Source: Chryseobacterium camelliae (lineage in GTDB: Bacteria > Bacteroidota > Bacteroidia > Flavobacteriales > Weeksellaceae). From it: a DNA stretch of 64,000 nt. Below, in pieces: positions 38,312-47,207 of the stretch (the first letter of the stretch is position 1; every line of letters begins with the position of its first letter). Location: positions 4,278,001 to 4,342,000 of the forward strand of contig NZ_CP022986.1 in NCBI RefSeq assembly GCF_002770595.1. Reading direction: 5' to 3'. The notes under the pieces were generated by a model. It ran no database searches. It was not told the origin of the DNA and saw only the letters and a list, made by a program, of their open reading frames with translations. The position numbers and the translations under genes were made by a program.

Positions 38312-40201
38312 TTATCTGTTTCTGTATAACTGAATTTTTTCCTGGATTTCCTCAATGATTTTTTCATCATCGATGGTGGATGGAACCTGGAAGCCCTTTC
38401 CATCAAGCAATGTACGGATCAGTTTCCTCAGGATTTTCCCGGAGCGCGTTTTAGGGAGCCTTTTAACGGTCATTACATTTTTAAGGCAGGCCACTGCTCC
38501 GATTTTTTCCCGGACCATCTGCACAATATTTTTTTCCAAAGCTTCCTCCGTAACCATGGAACCGTTTTTCACCACAACGGCAGCAAAAGGAATCTGCCCT
38601 TTCAGTTCATCATCAATGCCTACGACAGCACATTCAGCAACCTCGGGATGGGATGAGACTATTTCCTCCATTTCCGAGGTAGACAGCCGGTGCCCCGCCA
38701 CATTGATCACATCGTCCACTCTTCCGGTAATGAAGATATAGCCGTCTTCATCCCTGATCGCTCCATCCCCGGAGAAATAATAACCTTTATATTGAGACAG
38801 ATAGCTGTTGATAAAGCGTTCATGGTCATTCCAGATCCCGAGCAATGCGCCCGGCGGAAGGGGGAGTCTGATGACGAGGTACCCTTCATGATGGGCATCC
38901 AGTTCATATCCGTTTTCATCAAATATTTTGATGTCGTATCCCGGGATGGGTTTTCCGGCAGAAGCTCTTTTGATCGTGTATTGGTCATCAGAAGTCATCA
39001 GCCCAAGCATAGGCCAGCCGGATTCTGTCTGCCACCAGTGGTCAATGGCAGGAACTCCGATATGTTTTTCAAACCAGTCCAGAGTTGCCACATCGCAACG
39101 CTCACCGGCCAGGAACTGTTTCCTGAAATGGCTCAGATCATATTTTTTTACCAGCTCGCCATCCGGATCTTCTTTTTTAATGGCACGGATCGCCGTAGGT
39201 GCAGTAAACATGACGGAAACTCTGTAGTCCGAAATAATACTCCAGAAAGTGCCTGCATCAGGCGTCATGACAGGTTTTCCTTCAAAAACAACCGTGGTAT
39301 TGCGGTTGATCAGAGGACCGTAGACAGAAAAGCTGTGTCCAACCGCCCATCCGAAATCCGAAGCAGCCCAATAAATTTCTCCCGGTTCAGCCCCATAGAT
39401 ATATTTCATGGAAAGCTTCAGGGCTGTCGCATAGCCGCCGGTATCGCGGACAATGCCTTTCGGTTTTCCGGTCGTTCCTGAAGTGTACAGCAGATAGAGC
39501 GGGTGAGTGGATTCCACCGCAATACAGCCTGCCGGCTCCGACTGCCAGACGAGTTCTTCGTAATCCATGATTCCATCAAACATTTCATGGGTATTATCGG
39601 TAAGTTTCCTGTTATATACAATAATATGTTCCACTTTATCCTGTGCCAGTTCAATGGCTTTTTCCACCAACGGTAAGTAAGGGATCCTTCTGAAGATTTC
39701 GATACCTGCGGTGGCGGTAATAAGTGCTTTGGGCTTACAGTCGTCAATCCGTACGACCAGTTCATGAGGTGCAAAGCCTCCGAAAACCACATTATGGATC
39801 ACGCCAATCCGCGCACAGGCCAGCATCGCAAAAAGCGTCTGCGGAATCATGGGCATGTAGATAACTACGGTATCACCTTTCTGTAAACCAAGAGAAATGA
39901 GGCCGCCGGCTAATTTTGAAATTTCTTCTTTAGCCTGGCTGAACGTGTATGTTTTCTTCTGGCCGGTCACCGGGGAATCATAGATAACGGCCACCTGATC
40001 GCCAAAACCATCTTCGATGTGCTGATCAATACAGAGGTGGCATATATTCAGTTCACCATCAGCAAACCACTGCGGATATCCGTTGTCGTCTTCAGACAGA
40101 ATCTTTTCCGGAAATTTCGTCCATCGGATCTGCCCGGCCTGCTCCTTCCAGAATTCCTCTTTGTGTTCTATGCTTTCTTTAAACAAATCTTCCATATCCA
40201 T
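38312..40201 (-). CDS. propionyl-CoA synthetase-like acyl-CoA synthetase
   Basis: A 629-residue AMP-forming acyl-CoA ligase close to the PrpE/ACSS3 group: YTSGTTGKPKGIVRDTGGYA is the AMP-binding loop with the RDTGG found in PrpE, followed by WAASDFGWAVGHSFSVYGPL and DHWWQTESGWP, and KTRSGKILRKLIR is the C-terminal catalytic lysine block. It probably activates propionate or similar short acids beside the acetate enzyme encoded next. The start could be the ATG at 40201 or two codons in. It lies 103 bases after the receiver gene. Confidence 0.88.
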   Translation of the reverse strand: MDMEDLFKESIEHKEEFWKEQAGQIRWTKFPEKILSEDDNGYPQWFADGELNICHLCIDQHIEDGFGDQVAVIYDSPVTGQKKTYTFSQAKEEISKLAGGLISLGLQKGDTVVIYMPMIPQTLFAMLACARIGVIHNVVFGGFAPHELVVRIDDCKPKALITATAGIEIFRRIPYLPLVEKAIELAQDKVEHIIVYNRKLTDNTHEMFDGIMDYEELVWQSEPAGCIAVESTHPLYLLYTSGTTGKPKGIVRDTGGYATALKLSMKYIYGAEPGEIYWAASDFGWAVGHSFSVYGPLINRNTTVVFEGKPVMTPDAGTFWSIISDYRVSVMFTAPTAIRAIKKEDPDGELVKKYDLSHFRKQFLAGERCDVATLDWFEKHIGVPAIDHWWQTESGWPMLGLMTSDDQYTIKRASAGKPIPGYDIKIFDENGYELDAHHEGYLVIRLPLPPGALLGIWNDHERFINSYLSQYKGYYFSGDGAIRDEDGYIFITGRVDDVINVAGHRLSTSEMEEIVSSHPEVAECAVVGIDDELKGQIPFAAVVVKNGSMVTEEALEKNIVQMVREKIGAVACLKNVMTVKRLPKTRSGKILRKLIRTLLDGKGFQVPSTIDDEKIIEEIQEKIQLYRNR

Positions 40202-40304
40202 ATTGATTTTGTGTTTCAGGTGTCTTTCGGTATGATTAATTTTCAGATGACCCGCAAACGAAATAGTAAAATTTCATTTCCAAATATCTATCTTTCATTA
40301 CTCA

Positions 40305-40670
40305 TCATCTATTATTCATTTCCTCAATCCGCTGCATAAGCCGCTTAATCGAGTACGGTTTTGTCACATAGGCATCAGCGCCCATTTCAAGGCCTTTTTC
40401 GATATCTTTAGGATTGTTCTTCGCACTTAGGAAAATCACGTTTGTATCTTTCAGGCGTTCATCGTGGCGTATCATTTCCAGGGTACTGTATCCATCCAGG
40501 TTTGGCATCATAATATCAAGGAGGATGACGTCAGGAACCATGGTTTTAAGGAAATCCAGGACTTCCGTACCGTCCCGGGCGATATAGACATCATAACCGT
40601 TCTTTTTAAAACTGTATTCCAGTGACATTAATATTTTGTGTTCATCATCTGCAATAATGATCTTTTTCAT
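40305..40670 (-). CDS. stand-alone response regulator receiver
   Basis: A 121-residue CheY-like protein: acidic pair Asp8/Asp9, phosphoacceptor Asp52 (LLDIMMP), and Lys104 (VTKPYS). There is no output domain, so it cannot bind DNA itself. Its ATG overlaps the kinase stop codon (ATGA), so the two are partners. In the Crb system of gammaproteobacteria a similar kinase pairs with a regulator that has a DNA-binding tail and controls acs; here the output must go through another protein. Confidence 0.9.
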   Translation of the reverse strand: MKKIIIADDEHKILMSLEYSFKKNGYDVYIARDGTEVLDFLKTMVPDVILLDIMMPNLDGYSTLEMIRHDERLKDTNVIFLSAKNNPKDIEKGLEMGADAYVTKPYSIKRLMQRIEEMNNR

Positions 40671-43369
40671 AGGGCTTTCTTATCGTTCAACTTCATGTTT
40701 TTGTGTCGGTGCGGGAGGTGTATGATGAATGTCACACCCAGCCCGCTGTTCTCTGCCCTGATCGTTCCGCCATGGTTCTGGATGATCTTCCGGCAGATGG
40801 CCAGTCCGAGGCCGCTTCCGGCCTGTTTTAAAATATTCTGGTTTTTAGACTGATAAAATTTGTCGAAAATCAGTTCCAGATCTTCTTCCGGAATATGTTT
40901 TCCTGTATTGAACACGCTTATCATCAGCTCCTGTTCACGGATGAAAAACTTGGTCTGTATGGTACCTTGTTCACCGGTAAACTTTAAAGCATTGCCCAAA
41001 ATATTCTGAAACAGCTGGATCAGCCTGGCTTCATCATATTCAAAGATAAAATGATTTAAGAGATTGACCTCACTGATATGGATATTTTTCTGCTGGATAA
41101 GGTGCAGTAGGGGATTTAATGCTTTCTTGTATGTTTCGAGGATGTTATTTTTCCTCACATTCAGGGCAATTTCCCCATGTTCCAGTTTATCGAGGTACAG
41201 GATATCATTGATGATTTCGTTGAGCCGGTCAGATTCCGTAATGATGTTGTTTAAAAATTCCTTTTTGATGTCAGGCGGGATGTCATCATCATCGGCCAGG
41301 ATTTCGCCGGCAGAACGGATGGCTGTGATCGGCGTTCTCAATTCATGGGCAACGGAATCCAGGAAATCGTCTTTCTGCCGGTCTTTAACGATCAGGTTTT
41401 CATTGGCATTTTGAAGGTCATCGGACAGTTTCTTCAGCTCCTGTGATTGTTCTGTCAGTTTTTTGTTTAAAATAATATTCTCCTTGGATTCTTCCAGGAT
41501 ATTCAGTACTTCTTTGAGAGAAATTTTGTCTTCCTTGGTCACGCCTTCAATAAGGATTTTGGCTGACGCTGTCCCGATTCTTCCTGCCAAAAGGTTTTCT
41601 GAAAATTTAATAAACCTGGAATCAGCCGTTTCTGCTTCCGAATCGATATTGTACTTCAGGTTAAAGATGCGCATGGCCTGTTCGGTTTTCTTCTGGCCTA
41701 AAAAACGGACGAGAATATTCCGGATATCCGATACATAGGCTGTTCCACGCCAGATAAATGCATTCTCATGATTCTGGATGTATTGATCAATGTCTACATA
41801 CAGTTCTGCGAAATTGCGTTCCCGGTAATTGCCTTTCATGCTTACGGATATCATGGCAAAAAGTCCGGCATTTAACAGCAAGGACCAGAAAAAAACCTCC
41901 GGAATCCTTCCGAGATAAGGGATGTCGAAAAAGCTGAAAGCATCATACATACTTCTCAAAACACCTTTGAATTCCTGATTGTAAGAAAAATAATATTGGG
42001 GAATGATCAGTCCGAAATAGCAGATGACCAATCCGGCCACCAGTCCGGTAAGTACGCCTCTGTAGCTTCCGCGCCTCCAGAAAATAGCGCCGAAATAGCC
42101 GGGTGCCAATTGGGCAATGATCACAAATGAAATCAGCCCGACGGAATCCAGTGAGGTTTTGAGAATAAAATATTTATAAAAGGCAAAAGCCATGATCACA
42201 AGTCCGAAGATGCTGAATTTCCTGATGCGGGTGATGATCCGGGTATTATTCGCCTCATTTTCTGCCTTGAACTTTCCCAACAGCCCGTACGGAATAATCA
42301 TATTGTTGGAAAGCATAATGGATAGTGTGATAGATGAAATAATGATCATGGAAATACTGGAGCTTAATCCGCCCAGGAATACTAAGACTGTGACCACTGT
42401 ATTGTTAAAATACTGCGGGATAAGGATGGAATAAAACTCAGGATTGACATTCTGCCCGTTAAAGATCAGTCTTCCTCCCCAGGCAATCGGGAAGATAAAA
42501 AGCGTAAATACCAGCAGGTACAGCGGGAAAAACCAGAGTGCGGTTTTGATATGTTTTTCCTGCCTGTTTTCAATGATCGCCGTGTGGAACTGCCTTGGCA
42601 AAATACAGATGGCTGTACCGGAGATCATGCACAGTACCATCCAGTTCAGGGCACCTTCAACTCCGTTAAGGGTATTTTTAGCTTTAAAATCACTGAATCG
42701 GCTGGCTTTCTCATAAATATCTGAAAACCCGTCAAACACAAAATAGATGACGAACAGCCCGAGGATGATGATGAAAAATAATTTCAGAAAGCTCTCCAGG
42801 GCAATAGCTGATATGATTCCCAGGCGCTTTTCTGAAGCATCTACATACCGCGTTCCGTAATATGAAGAAAATACGGCGATCAGCACAACTACAAAAGTGG
42901 CGCTGTCCGTGAGTATATTTTTTGATACAGGGGTTTCGGTTACCAGATGAAACGTTTCGGAAATGGCTTTGATCTGCAATCCTATATAAGGAATGATCGC
43001 AAAAAGGCATACCATTGTGATAATGGCGCTTAAGCTTCTGCTGTTGCCATACCGGAGGGAAATGAAATCAGCCAGGCTGCTGATCTTGTTGATTCTGGAA
43101 ATCCTGACGATCCGCGTGTTGATATAAATCCATGCCGGAATAACAATAACAGGCCCGATGTATATGGTCAGATAGCTGAGTCCGCTGGTCGCCGCAACGC
43201 CAATGCTTCCGTAATAAGTCCAGGCGGTACAGTATACCGCGAGGGAAAGCGCATAAATGTACGGATTATTGATCCAGAGCTTACTTTTCTTCTTTTCTGC
43301 CAGGTAGGCTACCAAGAACAGAAGCGCCAGATACACCAATACGACGGAGATCAGTGCGAAACTACTCAT
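40667..43369 (-). CDS. symporter-fused sensor histidine kinase (SSF-STAC-HisKA-HATPase)
   Basis: A 900-residue membrane protein. Residues 1 to about 490 form a sodium:solute symporter with some 13 helices; about 560-620 resembles the STAC linker (SENLLAGRIGTASAKILIEG); a coiled coil (residues 630-665) leads to the H box SVAHELRTP with His675 and then an ATPase domain with N, G1 and G2 boxes (LGNALKF; GSGLGLAICRKI). Such CbrA/CrbS-like sensors probably read flux of a small organic acid or amino acid through the symporter part. It lies directly upstream of its receiver and of two acyl-CoA synthetase genes, which points to acetate or propionate as the signal. Confidence 0.92.
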   Translation of the reverse strand: MSSFALISVVLVYLALLFLVAYLAEKKKSKLWINNPYIYALSLAVYCTAWTYYGSIGVAATSGLSYLTIYIGPVIVIPAWIYINTRIVRISRINKISSLADFISLRYGNSRSLSAIITMVCLFAIIPYIGLQIKAISETFHLVTETPVSKNILTDSATFVVVLIAVFSSYYGTRYVDASEKRLGIISAIALESFLKLFFIIILGLFVIYFVFDGFSDIYEKASRFSDFKAKNTLNGVEGALNWMVLCMISGTAICILPRQFHTAIIENRQEKHIKTALWFFPLYLLVFTLFIFPIAWGGRLIFNGQNVNPEFYSILIPQYFNNTVVTVLVFLGGLSSSISMIIISSITLSIMLSNNMIIPYGLLGKFKAENEANNTRIITRIRKFSIFGLVIMAFAFYKYFILKTSLDSVGLISFVIIAQLAPGYFGAIFWRRGSYRGVLTGLVAGLVICYFGLIIPQYYFSYNQEFKGVLRSMYDAFSFFDIPYLGRIPEVFFWSLLLNAGLFAMISVSMKGNYRERNFAELYVDIDQYIQNHENAFIWRGTAYVSDIRNILVRFLGQKKTEQAMRIFNLKYNIDSEAETADSRFIKFSENLLAGRIGTASAKILIEGVTKEDKISLKEVLNILEESKENIILNKKLTEQSQELKKLSDDLQNANENLIVKDRQKDDFLDSVAHELRTPITAIRSAGEILADDDDIPPDIKKEFLNNIITESDRLNEIINDILYLDKLEHGEIALNVRKNNILETYKKALNPLLHLIQQKNIHISEVNLLNHFIFEYDEARLIQLFQNILGNALKFTGEQGTIQTKFFIREQELMISVFNTGKHIPEEDLELIFDKFYQSKNQNILKQAGSGLGLAICRKIIQNHGGTIRAENSGLGVTFIIHLPHRHKNMKLNDKKAL

Positions 43370-43553
43370 ATTTTTTCACGATTACAAAAGCCGTGATAAT
43401 GGAAACCATCCATACGGCAAAAAAATACACCAGCAGCATAGGGTAGCCCAGGACTTCCTGCTCACTGTTGAAAAGTAAAGAGACAGGAATGCTGAAAGCG
43501 ACCATCAGTCCGATGCTCAGTAAAATCAGTTTCTGTTCATGTCTCTTTTTCAT
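43362..43553 (-). CDS. small two-helix membrane protein
   Basis: A 63-residue protein with two transmembrane segments (LLSIGLMVAFSIPVSLLF; MLLVYFFAVWMVSIITAFVIV). Its end overlaps the start of the symporter-kinase gene by eight bases, so translation is coupled. Size and place recall the tiny subunits that accompany some sodium:solute symporters, hence a possible partner of the sensor. No named family is recognised with confidence. Confidence 0.75.
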   Translation of the reverse strand: MKKRHEQKLILLSIGLMVAFSIPVSLLFNSEQEVLGYPMLLVYFFAVWMVSIITAFVIVKKYE

Positions 43554-43558
43554 AGGGG

Positions 43559-43638
43559 ATTATTGATTATTGATGAATGATGATTGATAATCGTGAGCTA
43601 TTTTTAACCCATCAATGATCAATCATCATTAATCATTT
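43559..43638. repeat. inverted pair of degenerate ATTGATGAT words
   Basis: Left arm (43559-43591) is built from TGATTATTGATGAATGATGA-type words and the right arm (43610-43638) from the complementary ATCAATGATCAATCATCA words, so the spacer can fold into a long AT-rich hairpin. It separates the two small membrane protein genes of the operon. Confidence 0.65.
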
Positions 43639-43644
43639 ATAAAT

Positions 43645-43872
43645 TTACTCCTTTTCGTCAGAATACTCTCCGGTCAGGGCATAGTATCCGAAAATTGCCA
43701 TTCCGCCCGATATAATCGGCATCAGTACGAAAAGGATGATGATCCCGAAAACCAAGTCTTCCTGCTTTCCTGAACTGATCTTAGGAATGCCTAACACGGT
43801 AATGCCGAAATATCCGACCACCAGCGCAATGCCGATCCATACTAAACCTAATATTTTTTTGATTCCGTTCAT
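43645..43872 (-). CDS. small membrane protein, DUF6814-like
   Basis: A 75-residue protein with two transmembrane segments (ILGLVWIGIALVVGYFGITV; GIIILFVLMPIISGGMAIFG) and a charged tail (SDEKE). It lies between the MHS transporter and the symporter-kinase genes, 43 bases from the former. I recall such proteins as DUF6814 in relatives with this same neighbourhood; that label is from memory and no function is known. Confidence 0.7.
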   Translation of the reverse strand: MNGIKKILGLVWIGIALVVGYFGITVLGIPKISSGKQEDLVFGIIILFVLMPIISGGMAIFGYYALTGEYSDEKE

Positions 43873-43915
43873 TGTAATACATTTAAAATTAATAAAAATT
43901 TGATTGAAATCACGG

Positions 43916-45496
43916 CTATTCGTGAATATTGTTGTTTTTATTTTTCAGGTAAAAGACGCCTATCACCAGGCAGACCGTCGCAACACCCATCGGATACCAG
44001 AGACCTTCAAGGTACCAGCTGGAATGTCCCGCTTCTTTTCCTGTCGTTACCAGATATGTTGCCACAGCAGGAAGCAGTCCGCCGAATACGCCGTTTCCGA
44101 TGTGGTATGGCAAAGACATGGAAGTATAGCGGATCCTTACCGGGAACATCTCAACCAGGAAAGCTGCAATCGGTCCATAGACCATCGTTACAAAGATCAC
44201 CTGGATGAATACCAGGAAGATCAGGTACCATTTCGTATCAGGGTTCAGCCTTACCGACTGGGTGACTTTAGGTTCCTCAGCTTTGCCGTCTTTCATGACA
44301 GGTCCGGCCGGAGACCAATGGGAAATGCTGTCTTTTTTAATCAGGGTGCCGTCAGTGTACAGGGTTTCCTTGTGAAAAGTAATCAGGCTGTCAGTGGTGA
44401 TCTTGTCATGTACCTTTACCGTCCTGCTTTCCGTAATACCGTTGCTCTCTACCGTTTTATTTTCAACATTTACACTTTTGTACATGGCATCGTAGATCGG
44501 GCGGTAAGCTAAAATGGCAACCAGCATTCCGGTCATCATCACGGCCTTTCTGCCGATTTTATCCGAAAGCCATCCGAAGAATACAAAAAACGGGGTTCCC
44601 ATCAGCAAAGCAATGGCCATCAGGGAATCCACCTGTGCAGATTCTACGTTCATTACTTTCTGGAGGAAGCTCATCGCATAGAATTGGCCGGTATACCAGA
44701 TTACCCCTTGTCCCATGGCTGCTCCGAACAGGGCCAGCAGGACAAATTTGAAATTGAATTTATTACCGAAACTCTCTTTTAACGGGTTCTTGGAGGTTTT
44801 TCCTTCGCTTTTAGCCTTTGCAAAAAGTGGGGATTCCTTCATGTTCTTCCTGATGATATAGGAAACGCCCACCATCAGGATAGAAATCCAGAACGGAATC
44901 CTCCAGCCCCAGCCGTCGAACTCTTCCGCAGAAAGCGTGGTTTTAGTGATCAGAATCACAATGAGGGAAATGAAAAGCCCTGCGGTAGCGGTGGTCTGGA
45001 TCCAAGATGTCCAGTAACCGCGCCGGTGAGGCTGTGCATATTCCGCCACATAGGTAGCGGCACCGCCGTATTCGCCTCCCAAGGCCAGTCCCTGGAGCAA
45101 TCTCAGGATCAGGACCAGGACAGGAGCCAGAAAGCCGATAGTTTCATAACTCGGGATGCATCCGATGAGAAAGGTAGAGAATCCCATGATCAGTAAGGTT
45201 ACCAAAAAGGTATACTTTCTTCCGATAAGGTCGCCCAGACGTCCGAAAAATAAGGCTCCAAACGGCCGTACCACAAATCCGGCTGCAAAAGTGGCCAGGG
45301 TGGATAAAAATGCGGCGGTAGGGTTGTCTGACGGGAAGAATTTGGTAGCCAGAACCACAGCCAGGCTCCCGAAGATATAAAAGTCATACCATTCGATCAG
45401 TGTGCCGAGTGACGAGGCGGTGATAACGCTCCAGATGGTGCGGTTCTTCTGCTTCTCGGTCATATTTTCGTAGCTTTCATAGTGCTTTTCGCTCAT
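43916..45496 (-). CDS. MHS-family MFS transporter with a soluble insert
   Basis: A 526-residue inner-membrane permease of the metabolite:H+ symporter group (ProP, KgtP, shikimate and related carriers). It has the family start SSLGTLIEWYDFYIFGS, motif A GRLGDLIGRKYTF and LLQGLALGGEYGGAATYVAE, and a second SDKIGRKAVMM loop. About 80 hydrophilic residues (roughly 340-420, rich in Thr, Lys and Ser) are inserted between two C-terminal helices; usual members have only a short loop there. Together with the porin next door and the acyl-CoA synthetases it suggests uptake of a small carboxylate. Confidence 0.9.
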   Translation of the reverse strand: MSEKHYESYENMTEKQKNRTIWSVITASSLGTLIEWYDFYIFGSLAVVLATKFFPSDNPTAAFLSTLATFAAGFVVRPFGALFFGRLGDLIGRKYTFLVTLLIMGFSTFLIGCIPSYETIGFLAPVLVLILRLLQGLALGGEYGGAATYVAEYAQPHRRGYWTSWIQTTATAGLFISLIVILITKTTLSAEEFDGWGWRIPFWISILMVGVSYIIRKNMKESPLFAKAKSEGKTSKNPLKESFGNKFNFKFVLLALFGAAMGQGVIWYTGQFYAMSFLQKVMNVESAQVDSLMAIALLMGTPFFVFFGWLSDKIGRKAVMMTGMLVAILAYRPIYDAMYKSVNVENKTVESNGITESRTVKVHDKITTDSLITFHKETLYTDGTLIKKDSISHWSPAGPVMKDGKAEEPKVTQSVRLNPDTKWYLIFLVFIQVIFVTMVYGPIAAFLVEMFPVRIRYTSMSLPYHIGNGVFGGLLPAVATYLVTTGKEAGHSSWYLEGLWYPMGVATVCLVIGVFYLKNKNNNIHE

Positions 45497-45544
45497 AGTG
45501 CTTGATTTTGTTTAGTTAATAAATAATAGGATGATCCTGCAATA

Positions 45545-46924
45545 TTATAGGTAGATCTGAAACTGGACAATAAATTCCCCTTTGGAAGTAGGGTTTTCCG
45601 TTGGGCTGGTATACACCGGCCGTGTTGAATACTGTGTGGTGATTTTCGCGTGGTGTCCGTCGATGAACCAGTTGGCTCCGACATCAAACTGAGAAGAAGA
45701 TTTGGTAAAAGCTTCAAAATTCTTGTGGGTAAATGCTGCGAAAGGCTGAATCCTGATTTTAGGTTTTTCTGCCTGGCTCGGTAACAGCAAACCAGCCTGT
45801 GCGTAGATAATATTTCCTGTCCCGATCGTCGGCTGAAGGTTTCCGGGGCCCGCTATGGCCCGGTTCCCTACAAAATTAGGATCGGAAGACGCAATATTCA
45901 TGGTTCCTAGATTCCGGATGTAATTCGGTCCGAACTGATAATTGTAGTATCCGGCATAAGCGGAAACTGCCATTTTGTTCTTGGCATTCCCTAATGGGAT
46001 ATCGGCAAAGGCGTCTACTGCCACAAGGGTGATGTCGTGCTTTTCAATATTGGAATTTACAGAAGTCCGGGTTCCGTCCGCCTGATGATAGAATCCGGCA
46101 CCCAGATTAAACACTTTTTTAGTTCCGAGATAAGACCCGACTTTAAACGGCAGTGTGTTGGATTCTTCATCCAGGAACTGGTACTCTACATAACCCGCTT
46201 TTGAAAAACTTGGGTTGCCATTGTTATCAACGGCAACCGCTCTGGCAGGATCTGTTGCATTGGCCGGAGCAAGGTCTGTTGCAAAAGGTTTATTCAGGCT
46301 GAAGCGGTATTCCAGTTTTCCGTATTTTCCTTTGGCGAAAAAACCTAACTGCCTGGCGAACTGGTCCGAGCTGTCAATCAACGGCCAGCTGAAAACCGGT
46401 GAGTCCAGGGTTAGGAAATTAAGCGTAGATGCCATGGTCATCCGGGAAAGTCCCATGTAATAATGCAGTCCTGCTCCTAAAGATAAACTGAATTTCTCTG
46501 CTTCTCCAGGCATGACAACGGCATATTCATTCCAGGCATCATGAAAAAACAGCTGGGTCTTTTTCCCGTTTCCGTTTCCACCGGTTCCTGTGGTTCCCGG
46601 TGCTCCACCATTAATAAAGGTTTGGTTATTGATCCCGAAATGCAGGAGAATCATGTATCTTTTTGAAATCTGTGCGTACGCGAGCGCCCTCAATCTGCGG
46701 TTTCCTACATTCCAGGAATTGTCCGTAGGTTCGCCGCCAACCATGCTTCCGGGATTCATTTCGGTATTTCTCAGCCAGAACTGGTCCCATAAAATAAACC
46801 GGACGTATTTATCTCCCTGCTGATTCAGGTTGAGTTTCAGTCCGCTGCCATAATCAGGAGAACCTTGTGCATATAGGGAACTGCTGATTACAGCCAATCC
46901 TATGCAAATGAGTATTTTCTTCAT
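45545..46924 (-). CDS. outer membrane porin
   Basis: A 459-residue beta-barrel protein with signal peptide (ending SLYAQ) and a C-terminal strand ending in a hydrophobic residue (FIVQFQIYL). The pattern (KLNLNQQGDKYVRFILWDQFWLR at the start; FDVGANWFIDGHHAKITTQY near the end) resembles phosphate-selective porin O/P-type barrels of Bacteroidota. It sits 48 bases before the MHS transporter gene and is probably the outer-membrane gate for the same substrate. Confidence 0.85.
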   Translation of the reverse strand: MKKILICIGLAVISSSLYAQGSPDYGSGLKLNLNQQGDKYVRFILWDQFWLRNTEMNPGSMVGGEPTDNSWNVGNRRLRALAYAQISKRYMILLHFGINNQTFINGGAPGTTGTGGNGNGKKTQLFFHDAWNEYAVVMPGEAEKFSLSLGAGLHYYMGLSRMTMASTLNFLTLDSPVFSWPLIDSSDQFARQLGFFAKGKYGKLEYRFSLNKPFATDLAPANATDPARAVAVDNNGNPSFSKAGYVEYQFLDEESNTLPFKVGSYLGTKKVFNLGAGFYHQADGTRTSVNSNIEKHDITLVAVDAFADIPLGNAKNKMAVSAYAGYYNYQFGPNYIRNLGTMNIASSDPNFVGNRAIAGPGNLQPTIGTGNIIYAQAGLLLPSQAEKPKIRIQPFAAFTHKNFEAFTKSSSQFDVGANWFIDGHHAKITTQYSTRPVYTSPTENPTSKGEFIVQFQIYL

Positions 46925-47027
46925 AAATTACTATTATTTGGCATTGTTTTTTGTGAAAGCCAAATTGTAATTAATAATTTAGTTACGAAAATTCAGTATA
47001 TATTAATGGTAAGAGTATAGGTGGATC

Positions 47028-47207
47028 ATGAGTAATGAGTAATGGGTAATATGTTATGAGTAATGATGAATTTTATATTTTAAACTTTATATAGTAGTAC
47101 AGGCAGCAAACAATTATTGTAATTATAACTGTAACAATATTAATCATCAATCATCAATTATTATTTATTACTCATTACCCATTACTCATAGCCCATTGCT
47201 CATTTTT
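47028..47207. repeat. inverted pair of degenerate ATGAGTAATG words
   Basis: The left arm (about 47028-47070) reads ATGAGTAATGAGTAATGGGT and variants; the right arm (about 47139-47207) holds the complement, ATTACTCATTACCCATTACT and similar. About 70 unrelated AT-rich bases lie between. The right arm reaches the stop codon of the zinc-ribbon gene. It fills most of the 275-base spacer behind the porin promoter region. Confidence 0.65.

Noticed and set aside
38690-39481. 263-codon open frame on the plus strand
   Set aside because: It lies wholly antisense to the propionyl-CoA synthetase-like gene, has no domain, no promoter and no good start; other long antisense frames (34759-35325, 14480-14938, 48559-49191, 59838-60428) were dropped for the same reason.
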